Position numbers and translations under genes: made by a program. 64,000 nt of DNA from Byssothecium circinans (lineage: Eukaryota; Ascomycota; Dothideomycetes; Pleosporales; Massarinaceae), in contig ML976981.1 of assembly GCA_010015675.1 (NCBI GenBank), forward strand, positions 534,504-598,503, given 5' to 3'. Below are positions 41,043 through 52,465 of the stretch, one piece after another; within the stretch, counting starts at the first letter, position 1, and each line of letters opens with the position of its first letter. The notes beneath the pieces were generated by a model, which saw only the letters and a list, made by a program, of their open reading frames with translations, searched no databases and had not been told where the DNA came from.

Positions 41043-42455
41043 ATGGCCAGCGTGGATACGGACAACGAACGCACAGAAGAGATAGAGACGCTTCAATCCA
41101 TCTATCCGGAGCTCGAGCTCGACGCCGCGAAACCTTTTGTTGCGCGAATTGATCTTCTCGTAGCACCATCAACGCCACTTCCCGTTACTTTCGAACCTGA
41201 CCAAGACGTGCAACGGCTAGCATACCTTCCGCCCGTCCATCTCGAGATCACCCTCCCCACCGGCTACCCCGCCGAAGCCCCGCCATCAGTCAACATTTCG
41301 ACTACACCCTCATGGCTGCCCAGAACCACGATAGATAAGCTAGTCGAGGAGGCACAGTCGCTATGGGATGAGTATGGAGGTGGGCCTATGCTCTTTGCAT
41401 ACATCAGCTATCTGCAAGAAGGCGCTGAGACAACATTTGGGCTATCCAAGCTCACTCTACCATCCACTCTGCGGACCGATTTGCTGGCATACAGTACGAA
41501 GACGAAGCGCGAGCTGTTCGACAAGGAGACATTCGATTGCGAAGTCTGCCTAGAACCAAAGAAAGGCTCGGCTTGTTACCGAATGCAGCGCTGCAATCAC
41601 GTTTTCTGCGTCGTGTGTCTGCAAGACTATTACAGCAACTGCATCAAAGAAGGCGATGTTAACAACGTCAAGTGCATGTCAACTGAGTGCGGCAGCTCCA
41701 CCAAGAGGAAGGACCATCTCATATCGCCAAAGGAGCTACTCCAGATTCCTCTACCACGAGAGACGGTCGAGCGTTACGCGAAGATCAAGCGCAAGAAGAA
41801 GATGGAAGCCGACCCGACTATCACCTACTGTCCACGAAAATGGTGTCAAGGCGCCATGCGAACCGATAAGTACCCCAAGATCACCGACGTCAGCAAAATG
41901 GATGAATCCGACTCGGAGGTAGATGAGCCCGTCGTTCCCCAAGAACCTCAAGATACGAGTCGATTTGAGAAGCGACGAGCTGGCGTCACAGGCATGGACC
42001 GGCTAGCCATCTGCGAAGACTGCAAATTAGCCTTCTGTCAGCTTTGCCTGGCGTCATGGCACGGTGACTTCGTCCGCTGCGAACCGCGCGAGTCATCCGA
42101 ACTCACCGAAGACGACCAAGCATCTCTCAACTTCATCATGCGAAACTGCTCACCTTGCCCGACATGTGCTGTACCTTGCCAGAAATCGTACGGCTGCAAC
42201 CACATGACTTGCTTCCAGTGCAAGACGCATTTCTGCTATCTTTGCGCTGCATGGCTCAATCCCGGTCATCCATATTCGCATTTCAACGATAGGAAGAACA
42301 AAGGGTGCTTCAATCGGCTCATGGATCTAGCTGAGGGCGACATGGCTCAGGGTGACGCACAGTTTGGGGGAAGGCGCGGCGCAGAGCAGATGGCGGAGTT
42401 TTGGGAGCAGGAGGCGATGCGAATACAGATGCAATTGGATGAGGAGGATAGTTGA
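41043..42455 (+). CDS. RWD-RBR E3 ubiquitin ligase (RNF14/Itt1 type)
   Basis: Intronless, 470 residues. The N-terminal RWD domain (about 8-130) contains ETLQSIYPELEL and LPTGYPAEAPP. RING1 begins at C166 (FDCEVCLEPKK ... CNHVFCVVCLQDYY), the IBR follows (YCPRKWCQG ... CEDCKLAFCQLCLASWHG, 263-345), and RING2 covers 369-401 (CSPCPTCAVPCQKSYGCNHM). In RBR ligases the thioester-forming Cys follows the Gly of the GC pair, here C385 in YGCNHM, so the ligase should be active. The architecture equals human RNF14 and yeast Itt1, linked to translation termination and the removal of trapped proteins on stalled ribosomes. An acidic insert (DESDSEVDEP) splits the IBR, which is common in fungi. The C-terminal helix is Gln/Glu-rich. 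Confidence 0.9.
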   Translation: MASVDTDNERTEEIETLQSIYPELELDAAKPFVARIDLLVAPSTPLPVTFEPDQDVQRLAYLPPVHLEITLPTGYPAEAPPSVNISTTPSWLPRTTIDKLVEEAQSLWDEYGGGPMLFAYISYLQEGAETTFGLSKLTLPSTLRTDLLAYSTKTKRELFDKETFDCEVCLEPKKGSACYRMQRCNHVFCVVCLQDYYSNCIKEGDVNNVKCMSTECGSSTKRKDHLISPKELLQIPLPRETVERYAKIKRKKKMEADPTITYCPRKWCQGAMRTDKYPKITDVSKMDESDSEVDEPVVPQEPQDTSRFEKRRAGVTGMDRLAICEDCKLAFCQLCLASWHGDFVRCEPRESSELTEDDQASLNFIMRNCSPCPTCAVPCQKSYGCNHMTCFQCKTHFCYLCAAWLNPGHPYSHFNDRKNKGCFNRLMDLAEGDMAQGDAQFGGRRGAEQMAEFWEQEAMRIQMQLDEEDS

Positions 42456-43621
42456 TAGCATGCTCGGCTCTACCCGGTACACATCACTAATTCGCTGGAA
42501 AGGACCTTCTCATGTACATAACCTACCAACACAACACCAAAAATAAAGCTGTGATACCAGCGAAATATACGTGACGTGCAAGGCCTTACGCCCACTCTGC
42601 ATGTGCAGCTGAACATGAAACGCCATCAATAACTCCACACCAATCGTCCCTTCCTCCTTTCGCACGAGCGACACGTATACGTACCCCATCACCCCACGAA
42701 GCTTGTGCATTATTGGAGGCTACGGAGTCTTCAAAGTCTCCATCCAGCAATTTCCAGCTAGCTATGACACAAAGTGGCCCCGGATCTGCTGCACATCTCG
42801 GACTTGTGAAGCTTAATAGCCTTGGCTGGAAGCTTATGCATCCAGACACGAAGCTTAGCGTGCTTAGCCTCCACCAACTTGTGGCGCGTCGCAGGCCGGA
42901 GCGTCGGAAGTGAGTTGGACATATTTTGGCGCTGATGCATTGCAGGGTTGTTTTCTGCACACTTCAGGAGCTGTGGTGGTATGAGGAAGCGCGAGGGCGG
43001 AAGGATCAGTTGCTGACGCGTCCTAGTCCTTTGGATCACCGCCACAGACGTGAACGAAACTTTTGGGTGCCATGTCGACATCAAATGATACCTATCATGC
43101 TATCCAATAGTAAGGGGTAGAACCATCGAAAACCGTTTCGATACCTGGAACCCACGGCGCTCGACTAAGCCACAGCCACCTGCATGTTCCAGACGCAGCT
43201 AGCCCTTACTTCCAACTTCATCCAACCAACCCGATGAAACATGGGCAGCCTGGCCCCAGCCCGAAAGATTTCACAGGGAATTTGTGACTTCATAACATCG
43301 ATAGCCATACTTTTTTAAACAGCGCAGCAAAGATGTAGAGGCCGTGCGTTGTATTATTGGAAGAAGGTTTGCGGCTGAGCTGATCCATGGAGAGGGCGGC
43401 GAGGCCTTTCACAGCTGCTGTAGCATCGGGCTTCATCGGGGTTCCTGACTTCTTTTGGGGTGACCGGTCGTTTCCATGTCCGACCCTGTCATATACATAT
43501 CCTCTCCTTTCAAGCCACACTCGTCCTGCCTCTTCGCTTCATTCACACCTCAAGAATTTCTTCAAGAATTTTTTCTCTCGTCCTTTTTTTTGTTTGAACT
43601 ATCGAGCGACCACCATCCATC
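42456..43621. other. Intergenic, no gene seen
   Basis: 1.2 kb. A 124-codon minus-strand frame (42586-42960) lacks any family signature and has no splice or start support, so it is not called. The last 150 bases before 43622 are strongly CT-rich and T-rich, as in a promoter/leader. Confidence 0.45.
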
Positions 43622-45590
43622 ATGGGCCACGACGACCACCAAAGCGAGGAGGAACAACCCCTCCATCTCTTTGCTTCCCCTCTTCACGAGCATCCCAACC
43701 AAACACATCGCTCTAAAAACTCACAAGCCTCCGACATTGAACTCACAAAAACTCAAGATCAGCACACTACCAATCATGTTCCTTTTGATCGGATGGACGA
43801 TGTATTGCACGATAAACCCTCGTTTCACCGACACGCCGAAGCTACGACGGCAGAACTCTTCTACGATTTGTTCTTCGTTGCAAACTTGACGACCTTTACC
43901 TCAGTCCTCGAAATCAACAACCACAACACGCTAACAGCATACATCGGGTTCTTCTCCCTGCTATGGCTGACATGGTACCAAGTCTCTCTCTACGACGTCC
44001 GCTTCTCCGCCGATAGTGTATTCGAGCGCATAGCAAAGACCATTCATTTTGGCGTCATGGTCGGGTTCGCTGTCATAGGACCACAATGGCATCCGGGGCA
44101 ACAAACCGATGACTTCAAGATCTACCGCGCTTTCGGACTCACGCTCATGGTCTCTCGAATCACGCTGGCAATGCAGTATACTGTTACACTATGCTACACG
44201 CGAAAATACAGCCGAACTGTGTTACCGCTTGCTATGGTTATTGGCTCGACGTTCTTGGCTGCGATGCTCTATGGAGCTCTTACGCCGGCATTCCCAAAAG
44301 AGAAGTTCGATAACCAGGGTGCGCCGGTGCTGCAGAAGAGTGAGGCGTATATCGCGTGGTATATCATTGCAATTTGCGAGACGATCTTGACAGTGACGGT
44401 GAGCTGTGTTTGGAGGGTTATCAGCTTCAAGGGAACCCGTAAGTATTGACTTCTGCACCCGGATCCGATCGTTGTTGTTCTGTTTCCGTTAGACTTGGGG
44501 GAATACACCTGTTAACAATGTCACAGACCTAGTCCAACGCATGTCTCTCCTCACCCTCATCATTCTCGGCGAAGGCATAATAGTAATTTGCAAGGCCATC
44601 TCCAAAATCGTTAAGAACGAATTTCTCTGGACCTCGGCCGTAATCGGACAGATCGTCGCCGCGATCCTCATCATCTATTTCCTCTACATGCTCTACTTTG
44701 ACCGTCTCCACGAGGACCACTTCGGCTCTATAAAACAACAGATTTGGTCTTTTGGCCACTTCCCATTACACATCGTACTCGTCCTCGTTCTCCAAGGTGT
44801 CAGCTTGTTGATCATTTGGACGCAGGCGATGGAAGGCCTGACGGATGTTTACGGGAGCTTGAGTCAAATTGAAGGACGGAATTTCTCAAGTGGCGTCGAG
44901 TTCGCGAACGCGATGAATGAGAGCGTGTGGACCCACGTCTATGATTTTGTTCCCAAGGGTGTGGACGCCAGCAAAGAGATGAAAGCGGTAGATACGGCAG
45001 TCGTACAGATGCAGGAAGCGTATGACTTTCTCCTCATTGATATGGGTAATGCGACCGCACAGGCCGACTACACAGATGCTGTCAACGACCTGCTAGCCGC
45101 GACTACCAAAACGCTGTTCGACAGTTTGAGCGTGAGCGCGCCGAAGCCTAAGCTTAAGGGCGACACGAGCAAGAAGATCGACTTTCAGTCTGTATTCGAT
45201 TCGTATGTCAAGGTCTTTGGGCTGGTGTTTACATATGTTTTCGTCTCTGTAAGTCCTTCTCCCTTCCGTCTCGCACTTCGAACGCCCCACTAACAATATA
45301 TCCAGGGCGGGTTCTCTCTCATCATCATGGCTATTCTCGGATACCTCGCTTTACCCGACTCTCAACGCCATCTATCACATTACATTCGTCTGGGCGTCAA
45401 TTTCATCTGCGGCATTGGCCTCGCGCTCATTTCAACGTTTAAGTATGATTGGGATTTGAAGGCGAAGTATTTGAGTAGTGCGTGGATGATTCCGACGATT
45501 GTGCTGGTGTATTTCGTCTGCGTGGTGGTGAATCATTTGGTGTTGCCTTCTTTTAGGAGGGCGGGGAAGAAAGGCAGGGGAATGTTTTGA
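43622..45590 (+). CDS. LtrA-like multipass membrane protein
   Basis: Three exons (43622-44438, 44527-45248, 45306-45590; introns 88 and 57 nt) give 607 residues. It belongs to the family of bacterial low-temperature-requirement protein A, widespread in filamentous fungi and of unknown activity. The signature is HAEATTAELFYDLFFVANLT followed by a dozen hydrophobic helices, including YIGFFSLLWLTWYQVSLYD, HFGVMVGFAVIGPQ, RMSLLTLIILGEGIIVICKA and VIGQIVAAILIIYFLYMLYF. The Glu in LGEGII is conserved in the family. A soluble, helical insert of ~130 residues (from NFSSGVEFANAMNESVW to KIDFQSVFDSYVKV) separates the last four helices. The N-terminal 70 residues are His/Gln-rich and cytosolic. Confidence 0.88.
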
Positions 45591-46756
45591 GGGAAGGATG
45601 AGTGAGGAAAAAAGAGATTATGCATTTTGAGCGTTCTTGATTAGCGTGTAGGTTTGGGGAAGGTTCAGATATGGAGGTGCAATTGTCATGACTGTTGATT
45701 TATTTAGCTATGTTCACTGGTGTACATATATATGGTTGACCGAATTGGGCACTAGGAGCTTGGCAGACGTCATGCGCCTAACCTGGAACGGCTAGTGGCA
45801 TTTCAACAGCTGACCATTGATTTCTCGACGTTCCTCCTACCACACCTCCTTCTCCATCACACACACCGCACTCTGGTCTTCATTTCTTTAAACAACCTTA
45901 TTGCCGTTGTGCGAGGCGTATGACGGTGACGATGGCTGCTCCTTTGAATACCCGCGTACTTTGGGCGCATAATCCCACCGTTTCACTGCTCCGCAATAAA
46001 CACTGGTTGATGTTGGCCCCTGTCCTGGTCCCTACCTTGACCCTCTATACTCACACGCACGGGTGGTTTCGGCGTCACGTGTTTTTGCCACCTGTGCTCT
46101 AATTCATTGCATGTCACTAATCAAATTTGTTGCGTAGGGCCTTATTGGTTCGTGAGGGATGCAATTTCCACGTCACTTCGAAATAGCCGTATTCACTACG
46201 CTCCGCGAGTAAAACCTTCGACATCATGATCTGCATTTGAAATCACGACACCGCTACGGTTGCATTCATTGGCAATCGCAGACGGTTTGTCAAGGTGAAG
46301 AAACAGCAGCATTTCCATACCGGCCATTGCTAAAACCCGCACCTTTATTTGGCCCAAGAGATGCATACGGGCCGGATTGAAACTCTTTTCTGGGTGAAAA
46401 AGCCAACGGCCAGGCTTTCCCCAACAGCAGTTCTTCAGTGAAGCACACGGCAAATCACCAATGCCAAACATAATCATAGCTGATTTTATGAACTTTCCAA
46501 TTCGCCTAGTGTTGGTGCGGTTTCCGCAGTCTTGGTTCAAACGAGGCGGTTGTCTAGGCGAAGAGCGCAGAAATTTGGCCAAACAAACACTGCAATTTCA
46601 GTGTCGCGATATCGCGCGACCAACCTTTTTCTTCTCACACCTTCACCCATACTGACAATTCCGCAGGCTCGCTCTCTTGCTCTGCGCCGCCGGACAACCA
46701 TAGAAGAAACCAAACTGACAAAGTCTGCAGCATCCATCAGCTCTAATTTCTCTAAT
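45591..46756. other. Intergenic, no gene seen
   Basis: 3' region of the LtrA-like gene and promoter of the BTB gene. Short overlapping frames on both strands have no motif support. Confidence 0.45.
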
Positions 46757-48005
46757 ATGACAAGCCAGACAGAGTACGAAAACGCCGTCGTCGATTCGAT
46801 GAGCCCGACCGCCGCGATCCCTACGTATGCAACGCTCACGCGAGCCCCGATCCCCATCTACGACCCGAGGGCCCTGGATTTCGAGATCCTCTGCGGAGAC
46901 GACCTGTATGCGTGCAACAGAGCCAACCTCGCCACCCGCTCGCCGTACTTCCAGATGGCTCTCTTCGCTGACCAGGTCCGTAGAATGTCATCATGCACGG
47001 CTTAATTTTGCTGACTTCATGTTACAGGCGCTTCACTACAATCGCATGGTGATTCCAGAGACCAAGAAGCTCCACGTCCGCTACATGATGCGGTACCTCC
47101 AGAACAACGACTACTACGGCCCTGTGCATCTGAACCCGGCTAAGGAGAAAGAAGCTAGTTCTGCACGCATTGAGTTCAAGAGCACGAAGCCTGAGATCCT
47201 CGCCATGTTTCCTGAATTCGAGGACGGTTGGATCCTAGGGGGTGATCGTGCGGTCAAAGCTCATGCCATCATCATTCGTCACGAGGCCTCCCATGTACGT
47301 GTCTCAAGAAAAGTAACCGAGCAAGACAGTTTGACTGATAAAAAACAGACCGGCGATATCACCGAGGGTTTCAAGATGATTGATCTTGGCCTCGTTCGCT
47401 GCACGCCTGAGAATCTCCCACTTGAGATCCAGATCCCCCTCTTGACCTGTGTGTATACTATATCTCAGCAGCACGTCTTTGACTGCAATGACTGCTGAGA
47501 CTTAGCCTCCCCACCCTTACTATTTCAAACTCACTCACTAACTTTCCCAGACATCAACCACCTTACCTTCATCCGCACAGATGTCAGCATGGACCCCGTC
47601 TTCCACACAGTGATGTACCAGAAAATCGCTACCAAGTACATGCTTGACGACCTCAAGCCACTCGTCCTCGACGCCTTCCGCTGGGGCACGCAAGCGTGGA
47701 TCAAGTCGCCCGTCTACTGCTCCCTCATCACCGCCGCCCGCATGATCCTAAAGCCGCTTCTGAAGCCGGGAATGAGCGCCGAGGACGCCAAGGAGAAGGA
47801 CTGGGATATGGCCAACGCGTTGGTACAGATCTTGGCCGAGAACTGGGGCTGGATGCGGTATGAGAAGGAGCTTAGGGAGTTTATGGATGAGACCAAGTTT
47901 AGGCCGCTGTGGGTTATCGTGGAGAAGAGGGTGAGGTATGTGGGGCAGTTTTGGAGGGAGCGGTTGAGAGAAGCGGACATTTTGGAGGACGCAGAGGAGA
48001 AGTGA
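46757..48005 (+). CDS. BTB/POZ-domain protein
   Basis: Four exons (46757-46975, 47028-47294, 47349-47448, 47551-48005; introns 52, 54 and 102 nt) give 346 residues. The BTB fold is split: ALDFEILCGDDLYACNRANL followed by ATRSPYFQMALF matches the start of a BTB domain, and after splicing VFHTVMYQKIATKYMLDDLK matches its end (helix with Met-Tyr, Ala-x-Lys-Tyr, leading to L-x-x-L). Between them lies a diverged insert (GWILGGDRAVKAHAIIIRHE). Fungal BTB proteins of this size are often adaptors for Cul3 ubiquitin ligases or only dimerisation modules; nothing here tells which. The splices restore one continuous frame, with phases 0, 0 and 1. Confidence 0.7.
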
Positions 48006-48275
48006 ATGCTGCGTATTGGGGATGTTGATGTGAGAGCGAAGGGAAGAGACGAAGCTGTACGAACATGCGTCGAAAGTCTGGATGAGTTGCCCGCAGTTCT
48101 TAAAGTTGGAAGTGACACCAAACTCCAACTTTAGTACTGCATCTGTTGGCATTCTGGGAAGCAAAGCTCGCCCGAAGAAGCCAAGGTGGTTGCGAAGATA
48201 CCCTTCCTTTATTGTAGTAATCGAGTCTACGTACAGTTGTCCACTCCACAAAAAAAAAGTAATACCAAACCCAGA

Positions 48276-49766
48276 CTAATAGCTAAACTCTCTAATTTCC
48301 GAACGCGACTTCCTGATATTGACATTTCTCCACCGATAATACATTCTCAGCCCAACACATCCAACAGCCACCATGAACAACATAGCCGTATTGGTCCAAT
48401 GCCCCGTCGGGTACCCTTTCTCTTTCTCATCTGCTTTATAGATCCACACACCCACAATCTGCCCCGGCGCACCAAACGACACGTTCAGCGCGATAGCCAA
48501 CCCTGCCGCCGCAGTGGTGTGCATGTTACTGCTCAACCACCCCAAAAGTGGTGGAATACAAGAAAACGCCCCGCTAGCAGCGACTATAAGACATCCATAC
48601 CGCGCATTATACGCATGTGCAGGAAGCAGAGCCGAAGCCATAAACCCGACCGCACCGACAGTACTCAAGACGGCAGAATGCAGCGCACGAGCATTGAAGT
48701 AATCCGACGACCAAGCCGTAGCAATAGACACCACATACGCAACCGCATACGGCGGCACAGTCATAAGCTGCGCCTGCAACCCGGAATACCCCAAGCCCGC
48801 CGTGATGGTAGGCGTGAACAACGACAGCGAGCTAAACGGCGCCGAGATACCAAAGTAAATGATATAGTGGATCCAAAGGCGCCAATCTAGCAGCGTTGCT
48901 TTGGCGGTTTCCCAGTTGAGCGACGGAGCGGAGCCTTTGGAGCCGTCGAATTCGAGACGGGCGACGGCGAGCTCGCGCTCCGGGGTAGAGAGCCAGGATG
49001 CTTCTTCGGGGTAGTCGGGGAGGAGGAACCATACGGCTATGGAGGAGACGCAGGAGGGGATTCCTTCGAGGATGAAGAGCCATCGCCACGCTGCGAGGTG
49101 TTGGACGTTCTTCATGTGGCCGACTCCGTATGCGATGGCGCCTCCAAAGGCACCCGCTAATGTTGCAGAAGCAAGAATGATAGCGACGCGCATAGAGCGC
49201 TCTTTGGTGCCGTACCAAAACGTAAGGTAGAAGACAAGGCCGGGAAAGAGACCTGCTTCGAACATGCCGAGCAGGAAACGAACAGCGGTGACAGTGGCGT
49301 AGTTAGTGGCTCCTCCGAGACCGATGGTGCAAGCACCCCATGAGAACATCAAGAAGGCGATCCAGCGGCTGGGTTTGCACTTCTTGAGGAAGTAGTTCGA
49401 AGGGACTTCGAAGACGGCGTAGGCGACTAGGAAGACCATGAGGGCGATTGTGTATTGGTATTCCGTCATGTGCGTTTTTTGGAGAAGGGATTCGCCTGAG
49501 GAGGCGTTGAGGGTTTTTGCATTTCCTGGGGGATGTTAGTGAGGTGTTCAACATGAAGACAGTATTAGTGAATATTTTTTCACACCGATGTTGCTTCTGT
49601 CAAGAAAACAGAGTAGATAGATCCCCGCGGCAAGGGGAACGATTCGAAGGTCTTGTTTCCAAACCAACTTCCGCACCGCCTCAGAATCGAAACTTGCTTC
49701 TTCTCGTGTCTCGGTGTACTCTTCCTTCACTTTCTCCCCCGCTTCAACGTCTTTCTCGGATGACAT
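48276..49766 (-). CDS. MFS permease, allantoate/nicotinate (Dal5) type
   Basis: Two exons (49586-49766, 48276-49525; intron 60 nt) give 476 residues. It is a 12-helix proton symporter of the anion:cation symporter group, whose members import organic anions such as allantoate, nicotinate, pantothenate or biotin precursors. The intron falls inside the signature LDRSNIGNAKT, which confirms the splice. Other family marks are the helix 4-5 region VRFLLGMFEAGLFPGLVFYL followed by FWYGTKERSMR, and WRWLFILEGIPS. The N-terminus (EKDVEAGEKVKEEYTE) is acidic and cytosolic. The substrate cannot be read from the sequence. It is convergent with the BTB gene (270 bp between stops) and tandem with the esterase gene. 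Confidence 0.88.
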
Positions 49767-50251
49767 GTTGCTCAGTTCCAGTCTTAATCCAATCCAATTC
49801 AATCGTCCTGTCAGAGGTTCCCGAGAAAAGCTTGAGGACGCACAAGAAACGCCACCTGAGAAAACTAAGAAGGAACTTGAGAATAAGCAAATTTCACGTA
49901 AAAGCGTGTTCGGGATAACGTTTCGCGAAAGAACGGCGCACTTGTGTGCTTTTGGCGAGGCGGACACCCACATGACTCAGGGAGCGGATCATGGTTTGCT
50001 TTCTCCGAAGATATCCCAGCTTGACCCCGCACACTAGCCTAAGCGGTCATCTTCGAAGTTGGGAAAGAGGAGCCGGTGGGGGGAAACTCTGGGGCACCAT
50101 ACGCACACACTTTCTTCGGCATTCACTTCACATGACTAACATTAAACATGCTCACACCTCCACCAAGTAGTATGCGGTATACGCATGCCAAATATTCGGC
50201 AGAGAGCTTGATTCACTGCTAGCTTTCGTAAGGCAAGACGGCTTCAGGGGC
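49767..50251. other. Intergenic, promoter of the MFS gene
   Basis: 485 bp between two tandem minus-strand genes. A G-rich stretch (GGTGGGGGGAAACTC) is at about 50075-50092. No gene seen. Confidence 0.4.
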
Positions 50252-51865
50252 TCAGTACACCGCACCCTCTAAGTCACACTTCCAACTTTCCGCCTTCTTC
50301 GTATCACCCACACCGTCCCAGCGACTCACATTCGGATACACACAGTGCGTTCTCTGCGCCTCTACTTTCCCACCCTGCAGCTGATCCCCCTCAAACTTCG
50401 TCCCAACTAGACTCTGTGGCGCATTCCCACCTTCGACCCAGTCGACCAAGGCCAGCAAGATATTATGCTGCGTGTCGTTGAATTGCGACCCCGAAGGTCG
50501 ATCAGATGTAGGTTGACCAATGGACCACGCCCCTGGACCCCGGCTGCAGTGATACATTCCGGGAATGTAAAAGAGGCGGTAAAAGTCGTGCATATCGGAC
50601 AAGGAGAGATTGAGGGCTTCGGCTGTGCGCTGAAAGGTGCGAGATGATATGGCTGAGGTGACTGTTTCGTCTGCGCGACCATGGTATGCAAGCAACTTAC
50701 CACCACGGGCGTGGAACGCCGAGACGTCGTGAGATAATCCTCCTGCTATGTTTATTCCGCCGGGGTTGAGATTCACTGCAAAGTCCATGTCTGCGGTGGT
50801 GAAATTTAGAGGTGTCCAGGTGCTCGAATTATACACTGCGCCTCTCCAGAAGTCTTGAAGGACAGCATACGTCAGTGCAGGCACAGTAGCACCGTTGACG
50901 ACTTTGGTGTTGGCGGAGAACACGGAAGTATCTGCGCCGGGGTCGAAGCGCGGGTAGACGATATCTCCTTTGTTATTGGCTAATGGTTGGTAAATTTCAC
51001 TGACGGTGTTGACTTGCGCGCCAGTGAGACAGACGGAAGAGTTGAGAATGCCTGTTCCGCAAGCGAAGATGGAAGGGTCTATGTTGTGTAGTGTCGGGTT
51101 ATCGATGATTCCGTCAGTGACTCCATCCAGAGGGTCGAGAAGTTTGATCTGCGCCTCGACAATAGCGGACCACTGTGCCGCCGTGATGTAGCTCGGGGAG
51201 TTGAGATCTGGCCAGCCGAGTCGATGGGCGAGGATACCTTTGGAAGCAACAATGCGAAGCCAATCGACAGCCATCGCGCCCATGAGGATACCATCGAAGT
51301 CCTCTGGATACAAAATGGCTTCCTCATAGCCTTGCCGACCTCCTGTACTACATCCCGAATAGAAGTTGTAGCTCGCGTTCCGACCGTAGTACTTCTCGAT
51401 AATCTGCTTCCCAGCCTCCGCTTCCGCATGGATAGCGCGATATCCAAAGTCATTCACATTTTCCGGCCGGTTCAGAAAGAAGTCGAAGCCCGTCTGGCCG
51501 TCATGGCCACCATTCGTCCCGAAAGTCGCAAATCCCAGACCGGCGCCGTGTTGCAGGTTGTTATAGTCGATGCATCCCCCTATTCCACCATTACCAGTTG
51601 CGAGGAAACGTCCATTCCAGTTGTCAGGAAGCCAGGCTTCGATGCGGTTTACACTCGATGCACTTGTCGTTACGTTAACAACGACGCGACAGAGATCGTT
51701 CGTAGCTTTTGCCGATTTTCTGCCATTTGACACGCAGGACTCAACGAGGTCGGGAAGCGCAATGGTTGCATTGTTCGTGAGGTATGTGGAATTGAGTACT
51801 GAGACCGCCGGTATGGTATTGAGGCTTGCACTTACTTGTTGGCAAAAGGTCAGCCCGGAATTCAT
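50252..51865 (-). CDS. Tannase / feruloyl esterase family protein
   Basis: Single exon, 537 residues. The family releases ferulic or gallic acid from plant polymers. The fingerprint is complete: C172-S173 in SGCSTGGRQG (nucleophile elbow), D399 in YHGRADETV, and H439-C440 in GMYHCSRG, so the CS-D-HC motif with its joining disulfide is intact. A DPLDGVTDGIIDNP loop (residues 244-257) matches the calcium site. Several N-x-S/T sites suggest passage through the secretory route. The oddity is the N-terminus: the first residues (MNSGLTFCQQVSAS) begin inside the normal mature domain and have no signal peptide. An in-frame TAG lies upstream, so the signal must come from an unseen exon or has been lost. 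Confidence 0.87.
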   Translation of the reverse strand: MNSGLTFCQQVSASLNTIPAVSVLNSTYLTNNATIALPDLVESCVSNGRKSAKATNDLCRVVVNVTTSASSVNRIEAWLPDNWNGRFLATGNGGIGGCIDYNNLQHGAGLGFATFGTNGGHDGQTGFDFFLNRPENVNDFGYRAIHAEAEAGKQIIEKYYGRNASYNFYSGCSTGGRQGYEEAILYPEDFDGILMGAMAVDWLRIVASKGILAHRLGWPDLNSPSYITAAQWSAIVEAQIKLLDPLDGVTDGIIDNPTLHNIDPSIFACGTGILNSSVCLTGAQVNTVSEIYQPLANNKGDIVYPRFDPGADTSVFSANTKVVNGATVPALTYAVLQDFWRGAVYNSSTWTPLNFTTADMDFAVNLNPGGINIAGGLSHDVSAFHARGGKLLAYHGRADETVTSAISSRTFQRTAEALNLSLSDMHDFYRLFYIPGMYHCSRGPGAWSIGQPTSDRPSGSQFNDTQHNILLALVDWVEGGNAPQSLVGTKFEGDQLQGGKVEAQRTHCVYPNVSRWDGVGDTKKAESWKCDLEGAVY

Positions 51866-52465
51866 ATTGAAAATGTACCTAGGTACAGTACGTATCTGAT
51901 GCTAGGAGCCTCGTATTTAGTTGGCGCCTGAATAAATTGCGTCAATATGCATGTAGGAAAACGCCCGAGGCTAGTATCTCTAGTATGGTGTGGGGTTGGG
52001 GTTCGGGACAAGACGATCAACGGCTTATGAACATCGTCCAAATGCCGAACCTTGAGCGCATGGTCTTCCCGATGTATTCGGCTGATGCGTACGGCAATGT
52101 TGAAAATCTGAAAAGGGCCGACTGCAATAAGTTTATTTTCAATTTTTTTCTTCTGATGTTGGCTCTATGGAGTATCTGGTGCCTAAACTAATACCTTCCC
52201 ACAAAATCATAATCTTGGATGTTGATAATACCTTGAAGCGCTTAGAACTATTATACCGAGTTTCTTCAATCATGTCAAGACTATACTACTGCGAGAGCCC
52301 TCCTCTTCTCCCCAGTTCTCTGTTTTGCGAGTCTATATCGCCGAGGTCTTCCTCGCCTAGGTCTTCCTCGCCTCTCGCACGTCAACAATACACGATCTAC
52401 CAGTCCTTCCGCCCGACGATTATCGACCTCGGCGCTCTATGTCCCCAAATTCATCTACTTTCCGC
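51866..52465. other. Intergenic with 15-bp tandem repeat
   Basis: No gene seen. AGGTCTTCCTCGCCT is present twice in tandem at about 52345-52374. The region contains the 5' side of the esterase gene, where a missing signal-peptide exon should be looked for, and the 3' side of paralogue B. Confidence 0.45.

Noticed and set aside
42586..42960. 124-codon minus frame after the RBR ligase gene
   Set aside because: No recognisable family or splice support; overlaps a short + frame of equal quality.
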